Shown: in pieces, positions 22,259-34,055 of the stretch
How positions within the stretch are numbered: the first letter of the stretch is position 1
How the letters are laid out: each line of letters opens with the position of its first letter
From: Zygnema cylindricum
Taxonomy: Eukaryota; Streptophyta; Zygnematophyceae; Zygnematales; Zygnemataceae
NCBI GenBank assembly: GCA_037447655.1
Contig: JBBHKE010001421.1
Coordinates: forward strand, 52,746-116,745
DNA length: 64,000 bases
Reading direction: 5' to 3'
Made by a program: the position numbers and the translations under genes
The notes under the pieces: generated by a model
Databases searched by the model: none
Told to the model about the DNA's origin: nothing
The model's input: only the letters and a program-made list of their open reading frames with translations

Positions 22259-22273
22259 AAACGTCTCATTTTC

Positions 22274-23941
22274 TCAAAGTAAATCCGTCAAAGGTGCGGC
22301 AATCATACTGAAGTTCTTTATAAATTTCCTGTAGTAAGTGGCCAATCCCAAAAATGATCTAACTTCCGTGACATTAGTAGGTTGCTTCCAATTTTGGATT
22401 GCAGTGATTTTGGATGGATCTGTTTTAACACCTTCCCCACTAACTATATGTCCCAAAAATAATTGTTCACTTTTCAGAAAGCTAGATTTTGACAATTTTC
22501 CGTATAATTTTCTTTCTTTTAACCTTTTTAACACTTTTCTTAAATGAATTACATGTTGTTCTCTAGATTCACTGTAAATTAGAATATCATCAATAAACAC
22601 CTGAACAAACTCATCTATGTAATCCGAAAAAGTTTGGTTCATTAATCTTTGGTATGTAGGCGAAGCATTCGTTAAGCCGAATGGCATCACTATCCATTCA
22701 AATTGACCCACCCTAGTCCTAAAAGCAGTTTTATCAACATCCTCAATTCTAATTGGCACCTGATTAAAGCCACTACGCAGGTCAATCAACGAAAATACTT
22801 TAGCACCTTTTAAACGATCTATCAAATCAGAAATTAAAGGTAACGGATACTTATCCTTCACCGTAATCCTGTTCAGACTACGATAATCGACACACATTCT
22901 CAACGTTCCGTCCTTCTTTTTGACGAAAAGAACTGGTGCTCCGTACGGTGATTTGCTGGGTTGAATATGTCTTTTCTCTAGGAGTTCTTTGATCTGTTTC
23001 TTTAACTCCTCTTGCTCAAAGAAACTGTGTTTATAAATTCCTGTGACAGGAGGATTACATCCAGGTTCAAGGTTAATAACATGTTCTACATCTCGGGAAG
23101 GTGGCCTTCTCGAGGGTAAATCACTTGGGAAAACATCTTGAAATTCAAAAATCAAATCCTTAACAACAACATCAGATGTATTAATGTCAGTTACAAAATC
23201 AGATTTTAGTTTTTCGAAAGTTTTAGTGGTGTAAGATTTAGGGATGACATCAATGTTAGTGTTTTCTCCCCCCCCTTCATCAGTAACTGCCTCAGTTACT
23301 AATAACAAGAAAGCATGATTCGTTTTATCTTTTAAGTGTTTTTTAAATTGTTTAGCTGATATCAAACCTTCTACTCCCAATCTGGTTATGTTATTTATAT
23401 GATTCCTATGCAATTTCTTAGGAGATAATGCTTGCAAAACCTTCCAACCGTTTTCAGACTTCACTTTTAAGGTGTTAATTTCCCAATTAATTTGAGGATT
23501 ATGTTCTGTTAACCAAGGCTTTCCTAGAATTAGTTCTTCACTTCCCAAATTCATTATTTCACACACAACTTTCATTTTATGACCTTGGATATCAACTTCT
23601 ACCGTGTCAGTTTGTAAGTCTAATGTGGACTTATTACCATTTGCCACTTGAACATGTAAAGGCTTTTCCCTTATGACAGTAGGAATTTCATTTTCCTCTA
23701 CAAACTTATGGGAAATAAAATTATGTGTGGCACCTGAATCAACCATTACTTTTAACCGTTTTCCTTCCACTAATGACTCGAATCTAATCAAACTGTGTCT
23801 GGTGTGATCATTATTTAACTGTCCTAACATAGGTCTGTTGTTGAGAATTTCATCAGAAGGATTCTTTAAACTATGCAGTGTAGTGAGAATCATAATAAAT
23901 TCAGCTATCCTAACTTTTCCATTCATTAATTTGCCCTCCAA
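22274..23941 (-). pseudogene. gypsy-1 protease and reverse transcriptase
   Basis: Aspartic protease motif [13 protein letters not shown] near the N-terminus. RT motifs include [33 protein letters not shown] and the catalytic FIDD box (complement at about 22586-22597). The frame is open upstream of the first Met to about 24025, overlapping the end of gag in a different frame. It ends at TGA just before RNase H. All RT residues expected for activity appear present. Confidence 0.93.
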
Positions 23942-24015
23942 AGTTAACTCTTTAACTTCTGGATTCGGTTGACTAAACTGAGGACTTTCAGTTAGTCCTT
24001 TCCGTTTCCCACCTC

Positions 24016-25314
24016 CTAGGCTTCCTGCTCAGCTAGATATAATGCAATATCCTCTTGGAGACCTTCATTTACATCGACTGTTTTGAGAGAACCTTTATCT
24101 GTACAGTCTTTAGCGTAATGATCTGGACCTCCACATTTGAAACAAGTGACTTTCTTTTTGGGTTTTGTGCACTCTCTACTAAAATGTCCCTCCTCTCCAC
24201 AGTTATAACAGTTAATCTTTTTTAATTGTGCACACTCAAATGCTCTATGACCCCTTTTCTGACAAATAGTGCATGTGGGGATGGTAAGGTTAGGCTTCTG
24301 AGCATTAATGTTCGGTTTAGGACTTTTAATGTACCCCCCTCTATTGTTAAATTTATTTCTTGCATTAACACTATGTCCACCCCTTTGATTTCCCCTGAAG
24401 ATATTTTGCCTATTCACCAGACCAGCATTCAAACCCTCTTCAACAAATTCCTCCTCATCCCACTGTGATACTTCATTTAAATTACCCCTGAGTGATCGAG
24501 TTTCCCGATTATACCCCAACTGATCCTCTAATTCCAATGACTTATCTTGTAATTCCTTCAAATTATTAAATTTTTGATGTTTTAGTTCTGATTTCAGTAT
24601 AGGATTCAAATAGTTCAAGAAATGCAATTTAGCCATTTCATCAGTCAAACCTATGACATGGATACTAGATGAGTCAAATTCCACAATATAATCCTTCACA
24701 GATCCAGTCTGCTTACAATTCAGCCACTTTTCTTCCATTCTGGATTTAAAAGTGACAGACAAGAAATGCGATTTGATCGCGGTTTTAAAAGTTTCCCAAT
24801 CAGCATTATCAGGAATCAATTTAGACCTTCTCTGAGTATAATACCAAATCTGAGCATCGCCTTTCAGACAGTTAACAGCAAAAGAAGTGTAATCATCACG
24901 ATCGCAATTTCTAGACTCCAAATAATATTCCATATGAAAAATCCAATCATCCAACTCATCAATCCTCTTACCATCAAACGATGGTGCCTCACTAATAGAC
25001 AATTTCAGATCCCTTATCTTCTTAGGTCTATCATGATCATCCTCCCTAAAACTGGCATTCCTTTTACTACTCTCACCCTTTTGGTCATTCATATCATTCT
25101 TGGTCTGAATTAAGTTAATAAGTTCATCTAATTTCTCATTTGAAACATTTCCATTTTTTTTGACAACTTTTAATTCACTTTTCAATTCGGAAATGGTTTC
25201 ATCCACAGCGGTAGCATGATTATTAAATCTTTTGACCAATTTCACAGTTCGTTTCTTCAACACATTCAAAGCATTCTCCATTTCACGTTTCCATGCAGAA
25301 TTTGCCATTATCAC
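24016..25314 (-). CDS. gag: gypsy-1 gag with three zinc knuckles
   Basis: 432 codons, uninterrupted. It has an N-terminal helical region with a Lys-rich coiled coil and a retrotransposon gag (capsid-like) region around [18 protein letters not shown]. Three CCHC knuckles follow: [28 protein letters not shown] and [14 protein letters not shown]. Most plant gypsy gags have one or two. The capsid packages genomic RNA; the knuckles bind nucleic acid. Pol lies in another frame starting within the last bases, so expression would need frameshifting, or a mutation has separated them. Confidence 0.93.
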   Translation of the reverse strand: MIMANSAWKREMENALNVLKKRTVKLVKRFNNHATAVDETISELKSELKVVKKNGNVSNEKLDELINLIQTKNDMNDQKGESSKRNASFREDDHDRPKKIRDLKLSISEAPSFDGKRIDELDDWIFHMEYYLESRNCDRDDYTSFAVNCLKGDAQIWYYTQRRSKLIPDNADWETFKTAIKSHFLSVTFKSRMEEKWLNCKQTGSVKDYIVEFDSSSIHVIGLTDEMAKLHFLNYLNPILKSELKHQKFNNLKELQDKSLELEDQLGYNRETRSLRGNLNEVSQWDEEEFVEEGLNAGLVNRQNIFRGNQRGGHSVNARNKFNNRGGYIKSPKPNINAQKPNLTIPTCTICQKRGHRAFECAQLKKINCYNCGEEGHFSRECTKPKKKVTCFKCGGPDHYAKDCTDKGSLKTVDVNEGLQEDIALYLAEQEA

Positions 25315-26075
25315 ACAATTAAATCAAGCAAAAGGAAAGATAGAGTATAATTTCCCAAAGAAATTTGATGCAGATTTGAAGTCCTTAGATTGCTCCAATC
25401 CAAAACTTCTTCTCCTTAACAAATCCTTTGAAAAGATCAAGATCTGAGAAATTAAAAAGACATTGACAATAAGTTAGTACAAATTCAAATTTTCAATTTC
25501 CCAACATTGAAAAAGAAATCTAAGAATTTCCCCACCAATTTTGCAATTGCAAAAATTGAAAGCTATCAAAGGTAAGATTTAACCATAAATTTTGCAACAG
25601 CAAAATTGAAATCAATCAAAAGTAACAATTTAGGGTTTGAAAAGTTTTGAGTCATTTCTGGACTCCTTTGCTCTTGAAGAAGTAAAGTACTCCACTTTCC
25701 TCCTCCACCATCAGCAAATTCCCCATTTCCCACTACATCAAGATCTTTTGTTCTATAATTCTCACATCCTCACCCTTCATGGCTTCAAGCCCTCCCTCTA
25801 CACATGAATCATTGCTAGGAGAAGGCAAGTTTGTTTGGCCTCTAGGTAATTGGAGTGAGCTTCAGCGGTGGCTACACTGCCCACCCCGCCTTAGTCCTTA
25901 GGACCTAAGCACGCCCCACATCTAACCAGCGGCCGCTGGCAGTGTGGTCACTTAGTTTCCCTCCTATCCCCTACCACTTCACATTGTGGTTCCACCGACA
26001 CATGTCAGAGCACCCTCACCGGTCACGGCAATCGATTTTTCGGGTGAGCAAACTTCTCCCTGGTTTCTAACCAAA

Positions 26076-26087
26076 GCTTTGATACCA
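26076..26087 (-). promoter_or_regulatory. gypsy-1 primer binding site (initiator tRNA-Met type)
   Basis: Minus-strand TGGTATCAAAGC two bases inside the 5' LTR. The usual plant PBS for initiator tRNA-Met is TGGTATCAGAGC; one mismatch. Confidence 0.85.
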
Positions 26088-26089
26088 TA

Positions 26090-27056
26090 TGTAACAAGAT
26101 CTCCTACCTCTCAGAAAATCCCATTACTACAAACAATTCCAACCACACATTCCACACATTGGAAAATACACACCCACATTGGAAAACACTCACATAAGGA
26201 TAACTTTAAATTAGAAGAAGCTTTTGTCCACATAACATTAGCTTGGTCTCTTGCCCTCGTGGCTCAACCCTTCAATTTAAAGTGTTTCCTCTACTCTCCA
26301 CTCTTAATAATTCTATCTCTTAACTACTAAAACACTATTTAATTAGTAAGAGATTTCAATGCAAAAATGCCTTTTCTCCAATTTGGTATTAATCGCTCAG
26401 GACCAAGATCAGCTGGAATTTCCACAAACTTTTCCAAAGGAAAAGATGTCTACTCTCCTCTTACACTTCACTATTTATCCATCATCGCCCTGGACTCGCC
26501 AGGCCAGAGTCAACGCTCCGTTTTAACAGGCTTTTACCTGGGCCAATCATTGATCAGCAAAGACTCAGACTGACCAATGCAAAAACGTGCGAAATCTCTT
26601 ACTAACTACTTAGCGCTTTACTAACCAATCAAACGTTACGTTTCACTACGTAACATTTACGTGCAAAATTGCGCGCCAAACGAAACGCGACTTCGCACGA
26701 GCGTGCGTAACAAATTTCGCACGCGAAACTTCCTACTAAATTCCCTTAAGTGAAAGTGACGTTTCGTACTAAAATTTGTACGAAACGAAGCACCGTGCAT
26801 ACTAAACGTTTCATTAGAACTTTATGAAACGTACGCGCGTAATTTCGGTACTAATTTGACCCTTAACCCGTTTCAATGATACCCACTTGTTATTTAGACC
26901 CCACGCTGTCACCTAAATACACCCATCGCTATAACTTTTAAAATATAACTCCAAATAGCGTGATTCTTTCGCGGACGTCTACCAATTTTAGTACTCTATA
27001 ATTATAACACCTAAATACCCATTTATAAACAAGTTCGATCCGCTATTACTGTTACA
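26090..27056 (-). repeat. gypsy-1 5' LTR
   Basis: 967 bp, TGTAAC to GTTACA, nearly identical to 19275-20241. It contains a GC-poor promoter region and repeated CGAAACG/ACGTTTC motifs around 26620-26850. Small frames inside are present in both LTRs and are not genes. Confidence 0.95.
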
Positions 27057-27061
27057 CCCTT

Positions 27062-29494
27062 ATACAATCGTCACAAACTAAAGTAACGATTCCGTTTTTA
27101 CGCACATGGACACTTAGAAAAACGTGTACGTAGAATTCTTCACTACAATACTCATTAAGTTCGCTAAGCTATGATTATATAAGGACGCCACGAAGTCCAT
27201 TTTGAACAATTGTACAGTAGTATGTTCTATAGTACACTTTTGTGGATAACTAATGTCGTAAAGGTGTGCAAATTTATAAGTTGTAGTGTTGCATATCGAA
27301 CTGATTTTTAGTCGATGTTAGGCAGATCGATATTCGTACGATACTCAACACATTTTATAGCCTCTAAACTTGTAGTCATGTGCCATATTAAATCCTCAAT
27401 CACCACCATACAAATTTCATAGCATGAAGTATCAAAATGTCTGTACATGGAATTACTGAACTTTGATGGACATGGGACTAGGTATATTGTACTTTTTAAT
27501 GTGTCTAATAGCGACACAAAGATCGGCCGTTATCTAGCTCTTAATGATACTTTATAATGTATCATTTTCCGATTGTTTTGCAGTTTGCTGTTGACAAGCC
27601 GATAAAATGAAGACACTTCACAGATATTGGTACAAAGAACGAAATTCATTAAGCGGCAATTGTGTTTCGCCACGTTTTGCCACTGTCCGCTCCAACTGGT
27701 CTAATGGAGATTTGTGAAAGCGTAACCTGGCATACATTGACGTGTCATGGAGTTCACTCTCAAGGTCGTCGCCCATCAGGCGTTTCCATTAATCGTACAA
27801 ACACGTTTACAGACGTTTCCAGTAATCGTACGGACACATTTACTGGCAGTAATACTTCTATCACTTAGGGTAACCTTCCATCAGGCGTTCTTAGTAATCG
27901 TACGGTCATGTTTATTGGCAGTATTATTTGTAACACCTTTCCATCAGATCGTGCCAGTGAAGCAAAAATAGCTTACGTGTTAGATTCCGATTGGTACCAC
28001 GTATGATCTTGTTGAGCCGCCGAGATTAATGAAAGATTTGAAAAGAATAAAAATCTCAAAATAGATTAAATTGTAGATTAAAATATCTAGTAGCGTCAGG
28101 CTAATGTACATTTGTACGTCTTTGTATTTGTTGTTGTACCAACGGTCACGAAAACTGTTGCAAAATGAAAATTTGTACAAATGTCCACAAATGTACCATT
28201 TGTACGTTCATGTATTATGGCTATACCTGCGGAGGCGTGATAGGATGTCTTACAACCAAGATTTTGTCGTCGAACAAGGTGGCTTTGATGTCAGAGGATA
28301 CACGTCATTTTCCACATGTAAGTTTATAGCTTCACGTCTGTCGTGGATCGACTCTGACTTTACAAGTGGACCAATACACGCGTCCAGCAAGCGCAAAGTG
28401 TCCTCGTGAGGACAGTTGGAGGAGACACGCTTGGTACTCGATAGAAGTGGCGTTTGCGTCGAGAATTCAAAATCGGACGGTGGGAGTTTTTCCCAAAAAG
28501 TTTGGAGAATCTTAACGAAGTTAAAGTAAGCATCTTTTGTAAAAAAAAAAAAAAACAGTATGGTCAAGTACGGAAAGGTACTTTCTCCAGTAAACAACCC
28601 CATTTTTTGCCTGATACAAGGTTACCCTTATCCATCAGGTCATGTCAACAATCCACCTATCGCCTATGTGCTTCGTTTCGATTGGAACAACGTAGGTCCC
28701 TGTTCAAACTGCCGAGAATATTACAAGATTTGAAAAGCACAAAATTTGAACAGCGTACTCTATACAGACAGGCAAAATTTATGATTTGTAAAAACGTATT
28801 AAAATTTAAGTTTTTACGTGCGTACTTTACCACTATACGAATTATGCCATTATATGTTAAATGCAAATTCCTTTCTACGAAGAAAAAGTAGCGTCAGAGG
28901 AGATCCTCTGGAAAATATTTTTTCGTCGCTTCAGGTCGGTTTGAATACACCATGTACGAAGGCACATGGCCCTTGCCAAATATTACGTTGTATTCACTCA
29001 TCCACTGTGGATTATATCTTTTGTTTCCTAAGTGTACCAATAGACACGTCCAGTTTGTGGCTAGTCCTTTCATGGGGAAAGTTTAGGAGACTGTCCAAAC
29101 ATTGGACAGAAGGAGCGTTTACTTTGAAAAATCAAAATCGGGGAGTCGAAAAATTTGCCCGAAAGTTTGTAGAATCTTGTCGAATCTCCAATAAACATGT
29201 TCCTTAGAAATGTTGTGCACCGCGTGCGTGCTAGCGGTTTCCAATTTGGTGTATTTTCATTTTTATCTTTTATCTTTATTGCAAAACTTGCGATGGAAAA
29301 CCGGCAAATATGCCAATTTTCGCGCAGTATCGGAGTCGAATACTTGATTCGGGGTATATCAAATTTAGCAAAACAAAACCATTATTATTTAACCTAACTG
29401 TTGGATGTTCTATTGAGTGTCGTGGCATTTTCTTCGTGTAAGCGTTTTTAAACGCCTTGGCCTAAGGCCAGACCTTGCAGCATTTAAGTACAAT
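27062..29494. repeat. old dispersed repeats, no gene
   Basis: The blocks 27640-28010 and 28560-28900 share diverged sequence with 61010-61330, for example TCCATCAGGTCRTGTCA and GCCTAYGTGCTT followed by TTTCGATTGGA. The first block also contains short repeats of AGTAATCGTACGGACA. A hAT-like end TAGTGTTGCATATCG occurs at 27284 without a partner. No coding frame above background. Confidence 0.55.
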
Positions 29495-29497
29495 TAA

Positions 29498-30412
29498 GGG
29501 GATGTTCCCATGTGATAAAGTAAGGTTTTTTTCCTGTCGTTTTCCTCTATAACTAAGGCCGCAACTAGAAAATTGGCAATGGTACCAATAGAATGAAATT
29601 ACCACAATAGGTCACCTTGAAACCTTTTAATGTACTGCAGTTTGTCGTCCAACACGTTTCGACCCACTTTCGCGTCCCACCAACTCATCTTCAAACTTCT
29701 ACGGAAATCCACTCTCGAGGTAATTTTACTCAAAGTTTGAAGATGTGAACGAATAGGCAGACATTGTCATACGTGTCAGAGGCCTTTGAAAAAAAAATGT
29801 TCTACGCGAAGTACAAAAATAAAAAATTGCGCTCCATTTCTTGCTTGTACGCACTTCTTTCTGTGTAGGGTCCTGGAGGGGTTGCGAGCAACATATGCCA
29901 TTTTAGAGAAGCAAAGTTTGTAAAGGCGCCTCGTTCTCTCTCCCTCTTCAACTAAAGCGTCTATCTCACAATTCTCGCAATGAAAAATGGCAATAATGAT
30001 ATCAAATGAAATATCTTTAAAAAATATTACTTTTGACTGTCTTTGAGAGTATTCTAATGGCAAATACAGTAAGAAATGACAAAAGAACAAAAAGCGGAAA
30101 ACGGTGGCGGAAAGTTTCCCAATTAGCGACGTCGACAACATCATAAGTGATCGTGACGTCAAAATGTCACAAACTTACAGATATACAAAATCAGATGAAA
30201 CTCGATGCCCATAATGTCTGTTTTGGAAAAATCATCAATTTTCGCAAGCTTTTACATCTATAACCGTCACAAATTACACCCACGTCACATCCATCACAAT
30301 TTAAAGTAACGATTTCATTGCGTTACTACGTAACGATTTGAAAGTAGCACGAATAATCTTCTCTAAAAAACAAAGTAACAAGACAAAGTTTAGGTCACAT
30401 GGGAACATGCCC
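29498..30412 (-). mobile_element. Tourist/PIF-Harbinger-like element H2
   Basis: Inverted termini GGGGATGTTCCCATGTGA / TCACATGGGAACATGCCC (one mismatch) with target duplication TAA on both sides (29495-29497 and 30413-30415). 915 bp, no transposase. It is inverted relative to H1, judged by the shared CTTTGTTTTTTAG subterminal block. Confidence 0.88.
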
Positions 30413-30479
30413 TAAATCGCACTCCACAGGACCAAAAATACAATTTTTTTTTTACTACAATCCAAATTTTAGCAGTTGA

Positions 30480-30800
30480 CTTTATGATCTGTAGATCAGC
30501 AAAAATAAGAAAAAATAGAAGAAAACGATGACGAATAAGAAGGGGGGGGAAAAGGGGGAAGACTAAGAGGGAAGAAAAAGAAAAAGAAGAGAGGAGAAAA
30601 GGTTGCAAGAATAGAAGAAGGCAACGACGTAGAAGACAAAACAAGACAAAAACGATAGAAGAAGTCAAAAAAAATAGATGAGGACAGAAGAAGAAGAGGG
30701 AAGACTAAAAGAAGGCAGTGACGTAGAAGGCACAAGAAGACCAAAAAAAATAGAAGAAGACGAACAGATAGAGGAAGACGGAAAAATAGAAGATGACCTT
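30480..30800. repeat. purine-rich imperfect tandem repeat
   Basis: A/G-rich on the + strand, built from variants of AATAGAAGAAGRCR and GACGTAGAAGRCA. Two roughly 95-base units are visible (about 30621 and 30714). Leu/Phe/Ser-rich frames on the opposite strand are artefacts. Confidence 0.7.
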
Positions 30801-31808
30801 TTAAATGTGCATTGTCTAACGTCCATTTGATGACTCTATGTCAAGTTAGTTTTCTGGAGACGGTTTGAATTTTCAGTTTTTTGCCTTCCAATTTCAAATT
30901 GTGCATTCAAAAGTTTCGTCCGCACCATCTTCAACATCCTCCACTTCAATTGTAGACCTTACAAAAATCTTTCTAAGTAAAAGCTAGCGATAACGGTACT
31001 TGTTACTAATATATCGAGACAGTATCTTAATAGTGCATCGCGATGTTATTCTGTTATATATCCCATACAAATTTTAAGATAGGTACATATCAATTATTGG
31101 CTAGAGGCTATCGATACACCTTATTAAAGCTTCCTATGGTATCGTGTGGCGACTATGTGTGGATTGTAGATGAAAGCCCTACTATTTCGCATAGTGCCAT
31201 ACCATTTTTTTTTGTCACAAAAACAAGGTTACTGAATTTCCAATTTGATTTTCTAAGGTTATGGGCGTAAAGCTTGACCATCGGATGCACAATCAGATAC
31301 GCCATCGGTCGAACCTTTTAGTTTGCTACAAGTGACGTGTGCTTCGTGAAAAAATGAACAAATATCCACGATGAACTCGCGATCGGGTGGCTACACGTCG
31401 CATAGGCCATTTGTCTTCCACCAAGGTGGACGCGGGGCCACCGCAAGCAGCGAGAAAATATTTGACGGGGATATTCTTTCACGATCCCGTTGCCATCCAC
31501 TGGCCATTTCGACATTTTCGTACACTTTTACAAATATTTAATTTCGTCTGCTTTTATAGATCTTAAGTTTCGTCTGCTTGTATAGATTTTATTCAATATC
31601 TCGTACAAGTCACTTTTTACTTCCCATGATACAGGTATTGCGTTCACACTTTGTTTTCAAAGACTCTTGTTAGATTTACAGAATTGTAACAGATTCCTAC
31701 GTGGTACAAACCAAAATGTGCCACGCAAATGAAAAGTCGGTTACTAACCCGACATAATGGAACAAAGGCCTTGAGTTAGTCTAGCGCCTAACGGAACAAA
31801 GACCATAT
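30801..31808. other. intergenic, nothing recognised
   Basis: No convincing exon or element ends. Confidence 0.45.
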
Positions 31809-32026
31809 GACACTTTCCTATATAATCCAAACTTAGTCTTGTTACTTTGTTTTTAAGCGAAGATTTTCCGTTCTACTTTCAAAGCGTTCAGCCGTAACGT
31901 AATGAAATCCTTACTTTATATTGTGATAGATGTATACGTAGGTGTAATTTGGGTTAGTTGTAGACGACTACAAAACTTGCGACAACTGATGACGTTTACA
32001 AAATAGCGACAGTTGTAGGCGTCTAC
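31809..32026 (+). mobile_element. Harbinger-like element H3, left part
   Basis: Begins near GACACTTTCCTATAT, followed by the family block AACTTAGTCTTGTTACTTTG, and aligns with 18334-18560 of H1. It breaks at 32026 where copia-1 begins; the matching right part resumes at 60015. The exact left end and target duplication are unclear. Confidence 0.7.
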
Positions 32027-32720
32027 TGTTGATTTTGGAAAGCTTTAAGTATCAATAAATTAGTGTGATAGCAAAAAAATAGTAATCTGTAGCGTAAGGT
32101 TTACACCGACACGCGTCGTCACTTGAGTATAGTACTGGTGTTTTCGAATGGCACCAACACTCACACACGCGTGACACACATTGAAACATGAAAAAAGCAG
32201 CTGCGACAGATACAGGAGAACGGAGCTGCGACGCAGACAGGAAAAACACATCTGCTGTTATTTTGGATATGATCTGTACGGACAACGCAACTGCGGTTAT
32301 CTTAGATATAATCCAGTACGGGACATCGTAGCCGCGGATGATATGAATGTGATTCGTTACGGGACAGCGTAGTTGCGATTGATGTGAATCAAATCAACGG
32401 ACGAGATTAATTAGAGGATCATAAATGACTTGCCAACAAGTATTTGTACAATCACTTAGTATAGATTCTGAATAATAATGATTGTACGGTGGTAGATTAG
32501 GTTGGCGGGAGTAGGAATACTTAGTTCTTAGTGGCAGGTTGGTTTCTGGACGTACCTCTTTTGTACACTTATGTCGGCAATACAATACTGAGTGGATACT
32601 CACTGCGACTATAAGACTTAGGACGTAGAGCATTTTATGTATCCAGACTTCCAAGTAGTAAAACTGCAAAAAGTTTTTTGGGAAACTTCTGAGTATTCTA
32701 TCCTGAGTGTTGTCCCGTCA
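32027..32720 (+). repeat. copia-1 5' LTR
   Basis: Starts TGTTGATTTTGGAAAGC. It matches 48438-49129 with roughly 10 percent visible divergence, so this element is old. The similarity between the two places continues past the LTR into gag, so the 3' boundary at about 32720 is provisional. No standard primer binding site was recognised. Confidence 0.7.
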
Positions 32721-32867
32721 AATGTGCTTAAAATTTGGGAGTTGTCATTGTTTATATTGCTCTATATTATGATAGAGTTTTGTGAAGTTTTGATGTTTAT
32801 ATAAGATTTGCGGAACACTTCAAAACAACTGTTTGGTAGGATTCTTCATATCTTCTGAGACTGTTTC

Positions 32868-33670
32868 ATGTCTAGTTCTACTACTACTGTTGCTCCTCCA
32901 CCTGCACCGGTGGTTGTAGAACAACAGGTTATGGGTTTGCCATCAAGAATTTTTATCTTCTCGAGGGAGAAATATGTTTACTGGGCGGATATGTTGGAGA
33001 CTCACTTTGAAATTGTTATTGTGTTGGATGTATTGGATGGTTCACTAGATGTATTGGATCTGTCTTGGCCTAAAAATAATACGCAGGCTCTTCTAGGTTA
33101 AAATTATGTATATCAGAGGACTCAACTTTGTCTCGCATAAAAATGAAAAAGGCAATTGATTTCTGGAAATCTTTTAAAACTGATTATGAAATTGCTAATG
33201 TCCAAAAAAAACTTCTGTCAGCTTGGAAAATTTGGGACTATAAGTACATTGGCGGCACGATGGCTGAGTATGCTAACAAATTTTGCATCCTTGTAGATGC
33301 TCATGCTTGTGCAGGGGGCACGTTTCCTCAGTTTGAACATGCAACATTGCTAATGAGAGGTCTTCCTTGTAGTATGAAAAGAGCGTCTTATATGCTCAAA
33401 CAAAAAAATAAGACTAGCTGGACTTTACAGTTAGCAATTAATATTTTACTAGAGGAGGAAGCAACCGCTAAAATTCTCACTTTTGAGCAAGTAGAGGTTT
33501 TTAATACAACCTTTGAGAGAAAGGGACATTTTAGTCAGCAAAGAAACCTCGTTAATTCAAAAACCAACTTAAACAGGGGTGGAAATAGACAGTCCAACAA
33601 TGCTTGTTTTTATTGCAGTTAGAGAGGTCATGGATATAAGTTCTGTCCTAAGCCAAAAAAATCTAACGGA
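32868..33670 (+). pseudogene. copia-1 gag
   Basis: Starts ATGTCTAGTTC. It includes the gag-type region (MAEYANKFCILVDAH, LLMRGLPCSMKR). The frame is broken at about 33101 by a stop and frameshift. A TAG at 33620 falls inside the zinc knuckle, between CFYC and GHGYKFC. It cannot make full-length gag. Confidence 0.8.
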
Positions 33671-33690
33671 ACAGGTTTATATGGGCCACG

Positions 33691-34055
33691 ATGGCAACAG
33701 AGCTAGTTTTACAAAGGCTTCATGGGGCATACACCTCGTGGAAATGCACTGTTATCGGCATCTTCGTCGCACCTAGACGAGACTCTAACCTCTCTGAGGA
33801 GGACAAAGCGGATCTATTTGCCATGGCGGTAGCAATGGAGGGCCCTAAAGACCCCGGATGGAAAATAGATACAAGAGCGTCAGCCCACATGTGCTGGAAC
33901 AAGAGTATCTTCAAAAACTTGAAATCAACACCGGAAAAGAATATTTATTATGTGTGTGGCATAAGTGTCCAGACACGTGCCATGGGTGATGTATCCTTGC
34001 TAGTTGATGTAGAGGGAAAATCAATTGAAAGGACTCTTCACAATGTCGTCTTTGT
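33691..34055 (+). pseudogene. copia-1 protease region, interrupted by gypsy-2
   Basis: WKIDTRASAHMC corresponds to the copia protease motif, where DSG would be expected; here it reads DTR, so the active site is mutated. The frame reaches TLHNVVFV at the gypsy-2 insertion and resumes at 45354 with PNFKKN. Removing gypsy-2 and one copy of TTGT restores the usual copia VxFVP motif. Confidence 0.82.

Larger units (their letters stand above)
19275..27056 (-). mobile_element. gypsy-1, near-intact Ty3/gypsy LTR retrotransposon
   Basis: Full element of 7.8 kb on the minus strand with target duplication CCCTT (19270-19274 and 27057-27061). The LTRs are nearly identical, so the insertion is recent. 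Order along the element: 5' LTR, PBS, gag, protease, RT, RNase H, integrase, C-terminal module, PPT, 3' LTR. This gag-PR-RT-RH-INT order defines Ty3/gypsy. Coding is broken by two in-frame TGA codons and by a gag/pol frame change. Confidence 0.95.

Noticed and set aside
27284-27300. hAT-like left end TAGTGTTGCATATCG
   Set aside because: No matching right end or 8-bp duplication found; at most a fragment.
30390-30744. Phe/Leu/Ser-rich minus-strand frames resembling membrane proteins
   Set aside because: They arise from the purine-rich repeat on the opposite strand.
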